Positions 6,599 to 10,219 of a stretch of 10,219 bases of DNA are shown piece by piece. Origin of the DNA: Spirochaetales bacterium (lineage in GTDB: Bacteria > Spirochaetota > Spirochaetia > JABEVK01); assembly GCA_013043995.1 (NCBI GenBank), contig JABEVL010000275.1, forward strand, positions 1-10,219, written 5' to 3'. The translations under genes were made by a program, and so were the position numbers. Under the pieces are notes generated by a model, which did no database searches, was not told the DNA's origin, and was given only the letters and a program-made list of their open reading frames with translations. The stretch's first letter is position 1; each line of letters opens with the position of its first letter.

Positions 6599-6650
6599 TA
6601 AGAGAGAGCAAAAAAATGGAACGGCTCAGATGACGAACCTTGCTGGGCAT
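6585..6650 (-). CDS. Second short leader ORF upstream of leuA (21 residues)
   Basis: It opens MPSKVRHLSRS and ends LLSLSVRA then TGA. A perfect AGGAGG (6657-6662) lies six bases before the ATG, with a GTG immediately preceding it in frame. It is downstream of the attenuator terminator, so only read-through transcripts carry it. Leu codons TTG, CTC and CTT cluster in the second half. Its stop lies in the loop of the 6569-6598 hairpin, 49 nt before the leuA ATG. It may control leuA translation by coupling or by hairpin opening. The peptide itself is not recognised. Confidence 0.5.
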   Translation of the reverse strand: MPSKVRHLSRSIFLLSLSVRA

Positions 6651-6665
6651 CACGGACCTCCTAGT

Positions 6666-6699
6666 AAAAAAAAAGCCATCCTTCCAGAGGAAGAATGGC
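6666..6699 (-). terminator. leuA attenuator terminator
   Basis: On the minus strand GCCATTCTTCC (6699-6689), a 3-nt loop, and GGAAGGATGGC (6685-6675) form an 11-bp stem with one G-T wobble. Nine T residues follow directly (6674-6666). This is a textbook intrinsic terminator, placed between the leader peptide and leuA. Confidence 0.9.
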
Positions 6700-6739
6700 C
6701 TGAATCAACGGCGTTCCCCCTCAAGTCAATGAGAAAGAA
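6687..6739 (-). promoter_or_regulatory. Alternative pairing segments of the leuA attenuator
   Basis: Segment 2, GAGGGGGAA (6722-6714), can pair over 9 bp with TTCTTCCTC (6695-6687), part of the terminator's 5' arm, forming an antiterminator. The same segment 2 can instead pair over 9 bp (more G-T wobbles) with TTCTTTCTC (6739-6731), which covers the Leu/Ser codons at the end of the leader peptide. A ribosome stalled on the Leu codons would free segment 2 and permit read-through. The exact structures are inferred by hand. Confidence 0.65.
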
Positions 6740-6785
6740 GAAGGAGGCTGTTGAAGGTATGGGCGTTGCTGGCGTAAAAGAACAT
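6726..6785 (-). CDS. leuL: leu leader peptide with four consecutive Leu codons
   Basis: A 19-residue ORF, MFFYASNAHTFNSLLLLSH, in which residues 14-17 are encoded CTC CTT CTT CTT. It lies between a strong promoter and an intrinsic terminator, the arrangement of amino-acid leader peptides whose translation senses charged tRNA. No ribosome site is visible. The ATG falls about seven bases after the -10 element, so the transcript would be leaderless or nearly so. Confidence 0.8.
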   Translation of the reverse strand: MFFYASNAHTFNSLLLLSH

Positions 6786-6791
6786 GGAACC

Positions 6792-6820
6792 AAGTTACCG
6801 TCTGCCCTTCGATCTGTCAA
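6792..6820 (-). promoter_or_regulatory. leuL-leuA promoter
   Basis: TTGACA (6820-6815, perfect -35), 17 nt, then TAACTT (6797-6792). The start site is predicted at about 6786-6784, on the leader peptide ATG. It faces away from the HAD gene starting at 6860. Confidence 0.8.
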
Positions 6821-6859
6821 GTTGCTTGTCCAGAAAAGGTTTTAACTGTAAGTTCAATC

Positions 6860-7702
6860 ATGCTCCGCGACAATCCCTTCGATCTCGTCATCCTGGACTT
6901 TGACGGCACTCTTGCCGACCCCTCGGGGAGGGTCCACCCCGCCACCAAGCAAGTTTTTTCCGAACTGCGCCAACGCGGCGTCCGGGTCGTGATCGCGACA
7001 GGGCGTAACTGGGACTCGCTGAAACACAGACTGCCCGAACTCGAGATCGATGACGAGGCGATCTGCCTGAACGGAGCCGCCGTGTACGACATTTCCCCTG
7101 TTCGTCTTCGTTCGGCGACGACCATGCCCCCCGAGCTTTGGCGGCTGTGCCTTAAAACAGCCCGCGAAAGCGGACACCCCTGGATCGTTTACACGCTCGA
7201 CGGTGTCTATGCTCCCGAGTCCAGTGCCCTGGCCGACCGCCTGGAAGATTTCAGCCGCAACAAGGTTCCCCTGACGACCTCCCCCGAAACGCTTTTGAAC
7301 CCTGTCAAAATTCTTTTGGAGCCCGGTACCTCGGATGCTCAGACCGCGGCTGAAATAACTGAAAGCCTCCAAGGACGCGGGCTTTATTCGACGGTGACCG
7401 GCTTCGGCTTTGTCGAAATTCTGCAGGAAGGCGTCCATAAGGGCCAGGCCGCCTCCCGCCTTGCCCAGGAGCTCGGTGTTTCCCGATCCCGGGTTCTGGC
7501 CATCGGCGACAACGGCAACGATCTGGAACTTTTGTCCTGGGCAGGAGAAGGCGTTGCCATGGGAAACGCGTCGCCCAGGGTCCTCTCCCAGATCCCTCTG
7601 AAAACAGGCCGGGTTGAACAAGCCGGGGCTTTACACTACCTGATCCAGAGGTTTGGTCTTTCTGTGGCCCTGCCAGTCCTGCCTCAGGAGTTTCAATCTT
7701 GA
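6860..7702 (+). CDS. Cof-type HAD-IIB hydrolase, probable sugar-phosphate or cofactor phosphatase
   Basis: 280 residues with all four HAD motifs: I, D13-F-D15-G-T (nucleophile and acid/base Asp); II, T47 in VVIATGR; III, K194 in HKGQA; IV, G-D217-N-G-N-D221. The long insert between II and III is the C2B cap of the Cof family, which act on phosphorylated sugars, pyridoxal phosphate or flavin phosphates. The substrate here cannot be told. There is no clear Shine-Dalgarno before the ATG, so the start may be near-leaderless. It is divergent from leuA, and its stop overlaps the -35 of the next promoter. Confidence 0.85.
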   Translation: MLRDNPFDLVILDFDGTLADPSGRVHPATKQVFSELRQRGVRVVIATGRNWDSLKHRLPELEIDDEAICLNGAAVYDISPVRLRSATTMPPELWRLCLKTARESGHPWIVYTLDGVYAPESSALADRLEDFSRNKVPLTTSPETLLNPVKILLEPGTSDAQTAAEITESLQGRGLYSTVTGFGFVEILQEGVHKGQAASRLAQELGVSRSRVLAIGDNGNDLELLSWAGEGVAMGNASPRVLSQIPLKTGRVEQAGALHYLIQRFGLSVALPVLPQEFQS

Positions 7703-7727
7703 CAATTCTGTCAGTTGACCGTGATAC
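7699..7727 (+). promoter_or_regulatory. Promoter of the receiver-protein/helicase operon
   Basis: TTGACA (7699-7704) and TGATAC (7722-7727) with a 17-nt spacer. The -35 overlaps the HAD stop codon (7700-7702). The start is expected near 7734, leaving a short leader with GGAG seven bases before the next ATG. Confidence 0.7.
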
Positions 7728-7746
7728 TCAAAGTCGGAGTGTGTAA

Positions 7747-8121
7747 ATGCCTGCCAAGATTCTGATCGTCGAAGACGATAAAAACCTCAACATGATGCTC
7801 AAGCTTATTTTAAAAAATAAGTCTTTCGACTGGGACTTGCAGAGCGCTCACAGCGGCCAAGAAGCCCTGGATTCGCTTGAAAAATTCGTTCCGGACCTGA
7901 TCATCCTCGACATCATGATGCCAGGGATGGACGGGCTTGAATTTCTTTCGCGGCTGCGCGGCAACAAAAAGTACGCTTCCATCAAGGTTGCGGCTCTTTC
8001 GGCCCTCAACGATGCCCAAACGATCAGCCGGGCTCAGGCGGGCGGCGTCGATGAGTACTGGACCAAGCCGATCATGCCCGACACCCTGACGTCCAACATC
8101 AAACGCGTGTTGGGGCTCTAA
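7747..8121 (+). CDS. Stand-alone response-regulator receiver domain (CheY-like)
   Basis: 124 residues, just one receiver domain without an output domain. The acidic pocket is D10-D11, the phospho-acceptor is D55 (LIILDIMMPGMDG), the switch residue is S85 (AALSAL), the aromatic is Y104 and the conserved Lys is K107 (WTKPI). It would be phosphorylated by a histidine kinase not in this window and signal by protein contact. Nothing shows it to be a chemotaxis CheY: no che or fli genes are near. It is first in an apparent operon, 13 bp before the next gene. Confidence 0.92.
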   Translation: MPAKILIVEDDKNLNMMLKLILKNKSFDWDLQSAHSGQEALDSLEKFVPDLIILDIMMPGMDGLEFLSRLRGNKKYASIKVAALSALNDAQTISRAQAGGVDEYWTKPIMPDTLTSNIKRVLGL

Positions 8122-8134
8122 GCGCACCTCGTTC

Positions 8135-8842
8135 GTGAAGTCCTCTGCCAGGTTTTTCAAAGCCTGCCTCGTTGTTCTTCTTTTTTCAGGGGGGGGAATC
8201 GCCGTCTGGGCCAGGGGTCTTGACTGGATTCCGGGTCTGGACGAGGGATTAAGGTTAGCCGACGCTACAAAACGCCCCCTGCTGGCACAGTGGATTCCGA
8301 GTTCGGCGGAGCTTTCCCAAAGGGCAAAACTCACCAACCTCTGGGACGCCTACCCGCTCTGGACGCAGGCTGTCGAAAAGCTGGTCGTCCCGGTGCGTCT
8401 GCTCCGCAAGGCCGAAGCCCGAGCCTTGGGCTTGGACACCAGCCAAGCCGGTCTGGCCTTGACCGACCTTTCAGGCGCCGTGAAGGATTTTCAGGCTGAC
8501 GTGCCAGTTTTAGACCTGTCCCGGGCCATCCTTTTGGCTTCAGAACACCCCCTGGCGCCTCCCTACACCGTCAAAATCTGCCGTTTGGATTCTCCCGACG
8601 AGGTTTGGAAAAGGATCGGCAACGGTCCCAAATGGGAACTGACTCCTGCGCAAGGTCCCAAAAGTCTTTGGGTCGAAGACGGCCCTGCGGGCCCCCTCCT
8701 ACTGATTCACAACACCGTCACGCACCAGAAGGCTGCGCTTCCCCTGAGGGGAGGCTGGAGCTGGCACTGCAATGCCCGGGGATCTTGGTCGGCCTGGGAG
8801 CAGCTAGGCCATGGCCAGACGGAGCCAAAACGGCTACACTGA
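8135..8842 (+). CDS. Exported protein of unknown function, thioredoxin-like N-terminal region possible
   Basis: 235 residues from a GTG start; no good ribosome site is visible. Residues 1-26 are a Sec signal peptide (basic start, hydrophobic FFKACLVVLLF, cleavage likely after VWA26), so the protein is periplasmic or secreted. Residues about 32-110 (GLDEGLRLADATKRPLLAQW, then VVPVRLLRKAEARALGL) recall thioredoxin-like proteins in layout. The CxxC site is absent, with IPSSAEL in its place, so any such relation would be non-redox. This is my inference and needs a profile search. A run of eight G residues (8189-8196) lies within the signal-peptide coding part. It ends 4 bp before the helicase gene. 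Confidence 0.7.
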   Translation: MKSSARFFKACLVVLLFSGGGIAVWARGLDWIPGLDEGLRLADATKRPLLAQWIPSSAELSQRAKLTNLWDAYPLWTQAVEKLVVPVRLLRKAEARALGLDTSQAGLALTDLSGAVKDFQADVPVLDLSRAILLASEHPLAPPYTVKICRLDSPDEVWKRIGNGPKWELTPAQGPKSLWVEDGPAGPLLLIHNTVTHQKAALPLRGGWSWHCNARGSWSAWEQLGHGQTEPKRLH

Positions 8843-8846
8843 GGTT

Positions 8847-10219
8847 ATGGATCCTCATCAACTACCGGTCTACCGCGAAAAAGACCGCATTCTGGCCGCC
8901 CTGGCCGAACACCCTGTCGTCGTCGTCGAAAGCCCCACGGGCTCGGGAAAAACGACCCAGCTCCCTTTGATTCTTCACGAGGCCGGTTACACGCGGCAGG
9001 GCATCGTCGGCGTAACCCAACCCCGCCGCATCGCCGCCGTGGGCGTGAGCGAGTACATCGCCCGCCAGCTCGACGTCCCCATTCCCGGCCTTGTCGGCTA
9101 CAAGATGCGCTTTGAAGACAAGACCACCTTTGAAACCCGTCTCAAGGTCATGACCGACGGAACTCTCCTTCAAGAGATCAAAACCGACCCTCTTCTGACC
9201 TCGTACTCGGTTATTTTGGTCGACGAAGCCCACGAAAGGTCGCTCAACATCGACTTTATTCTGGGACTGCTGAAAAACGTGCTCAAGGTCAGGCCCGAAT
9301 TCCGTGTCATCGTGTCGTCGGCGACGATCAACGCCGAGATTTTTTCAACTTACTTTGACGGTGCCCCCGTTTTGCGCATCGAGACGCAGACTTTCCCCGT
9401 CGAACTTTTCTGGTCTCCACCCGAGCTCGGCAGCAGTGAAGACGCCCTTTCGATGAAAATCGTCGATCTTGTCGCCGAGGCCGTGGGCTCGGGACGGCCG
9501 GGGGACATCCTGGTTTTTCTTCCCGGTGAAAAATTGATCAAAGACACCGCGGCGTCCCTCGTCACCGCGGGGCTTTCAAGGCGTTTGTGGATCCTTCCGC
9601 TGTACGGCAAACTTTCCAACGAGGAGCAGGAACGTGTTTTTCTTCCTTCTCCCCCCGGAAAAATCAAGGTAATCCTGGCGACCAACATCGCGGAAACCTC
9701 GATCACCATCGACGGCATCACCACCGTCATCGACACGGGTTTGGGCAAAATCAACTACTACAATCCCAAGACCTTCACGGCCGCCCTCATCGAAAGTCCC
9801 GTTTCCAAGGCCAGCTGTCAGCAGCGGCGGGGACGCGCCGGACGCACAGGACCCGGTACCTGCTACAGGCTCTACTCCAAGGAAGACTTCGAGCAGCGCC
9901 CACTCTACACTCTGGAAGAGATCTACCGCACGGACCTTTCAGAGGTTGTTTTACGGATGGCCGAAATCGGGATCCGCGATTTTGAAAGCTTTGACTTCCT
10001 GTCCCCCCCCCCTCCCCAGGGAATCCTCGGTGCCATCGAGGCCCTCAACCTGCTTGAGGCTCTCAACCCCGACAGGAGTCTTTCCAACATCGGCAAGATG
10101 ATGGCTCAGTTTCCCCTTTTACCCCGGCACAGCCGAATGATCGTCGAAGCCGTCTACCACTACCCCGAGGTGCTGCGCGAGGTGACCATCGCAGCGACTT
10201 TCCTGTCGACCGATTCGCC
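8847..10219 (+). CDS. hrpA: DEAH-box ATP-dependent RNA helicase, HrpA-like (3' end outside window)
   Basis: 457 codons are present and the frame is open at the window edge. Motifs in order: Walker A G32-S-G-K35-T (SPTGSGKTTQLP), Ia (TQPRRIAA), II D126-E-A-H129 (VDEAHERSLNIDF), III S158-A-T160, V-like 'ATNIAETSITIDG', and VI Q326-R-R-G-R-A-G-R333. After these begins the winged-helix/ratchet region (LSEVVLRMAEIGI... FDFL) typical of the DEAH/DHX group. It probably remodels RNA or ribonucleoprotein; the bacterial role is poorly defined. The close match to HrpA (HERSLNIDFILG) favours it over HrpB. The ATG at 8847 lies four bases after the previous stop and has a weak GAGG. A run of ten C residues (10003-10012) is in the coding sequence. 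Confidence 0.92.
   Translation, partial: MDPHQLPVYREKDRILAALAEHPVVVVESPTGSGKTTQLPLILHEAGYTRQGIVGVTQPRRIAAVGVSEYIARQLDVPIPGLVGYKMRFEDKTTFETRLKVMTDGTLLQEIKTDPLLTSYSVILVDEAHERSLNIDFILGLLKNVLKVRPEFRVIVSSATINAEIFSTYFDGAPVLRIETQTFPVELFWSPPELGSSEDALSMKIVDLVAEAVGSGRPGDILVFLPGEKLIKDTAASLVTAGLSRRLWILPLYGKLSNEEQERVFLPSPPGKIKVILATNIAETSITIDGITTVIDTGLGKINYYNPKTFTAALIESPVSKASCQQRRGRAGRTGPGTCYRLYSKEDFEQRPLYTLEEIYRTDLSEVVLRMAEIGIRDFESFDFLSPPPPQGILGAIEALNLLEALNPDRSLSNIGKMMAQFPLLPRHSRMIVEAVYHYPEVLREVTIAATFLSTDS

Noticed and set aside
7804..7821. Palindrome CTTATTTTAAAAAATAAG
   Set aside because: It is inside the receiver-domain coding sequence (LILKNKS), AT-rich with no nearby start or stop, and explained by Leu/Lys/Asn codons.

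Overview
The window looks like a chromosomal segment of a moderately GC-rich Gram-negative-type bacterium. A spirochaete or close relative is my best guess. The hints are a relaxed lipobox on a secreted CHB_HEX/beta-helix lipoprotein, the style of RimO, and a small coiled-coil protein ending in an 'EFGI-DxR'-like tail. This rests on recognition of protein style, not on a marker gene, so confidence is low to moderate.

Layout. Minus 21-1121 is a lipoprotein with its own promoter. Plus 1245-2591 is rimO (radical-SAM methylthiolation of ribosomal protein S12). From 2591 to about 4850 lies a lower-GC, gene-poor accessory stretch. It holds a 104-bp tandem repeat array that starts on the last base of the rimO stop codon, a GxxExxY-family gene, small ORFs and gene fragments, a coiled-coil small protein, and a second, diverged copy of the rimO 3' end. 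Minus 4848-6536 is leuA (2-isopropylmalate synthase, long yeast/actinobacterial form). Upstream of leuA, 6569-6820 is an elaborate regulatory leader. Plus 6860-7702 is a Cof-type HAD phosphatase. From a strong promoter at 7699-7727 runs a compact apparent operon: a stand-alone receiver domain (7747-8121), a secreted protein of unknown function (8135-8842) and a DEAH-box HrpA-like RNA helicase (8847 to the window end, incomplete).

Two things stand out. First, the leuA leader reads as a complete transcription attenuator. It has a near-consensus promoter, a 19-residue peptide with four consecutive Leu codons (CTC CTT CTT CTT), competing hairpin segments and a terminator with nine U residues. A second short ORF with a perfect AGGAGG follows, and its stop codon sits in the loop of a strong hairpin just before leuA.

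Second, the rimO-leuA interval looks like an insertion or replacement scar. Intact rimO is followed directly by the repeat array. About 2.2 kb further on, a second rimO 3' end (about 81% identical over 72 nt, differing mostly at third codon positions) overlaps the leuA stop codon tail to tail. The GxxExxY gene between them is bracketed by direct copies of the same CACRAAG-type sequence found in the repeat array.
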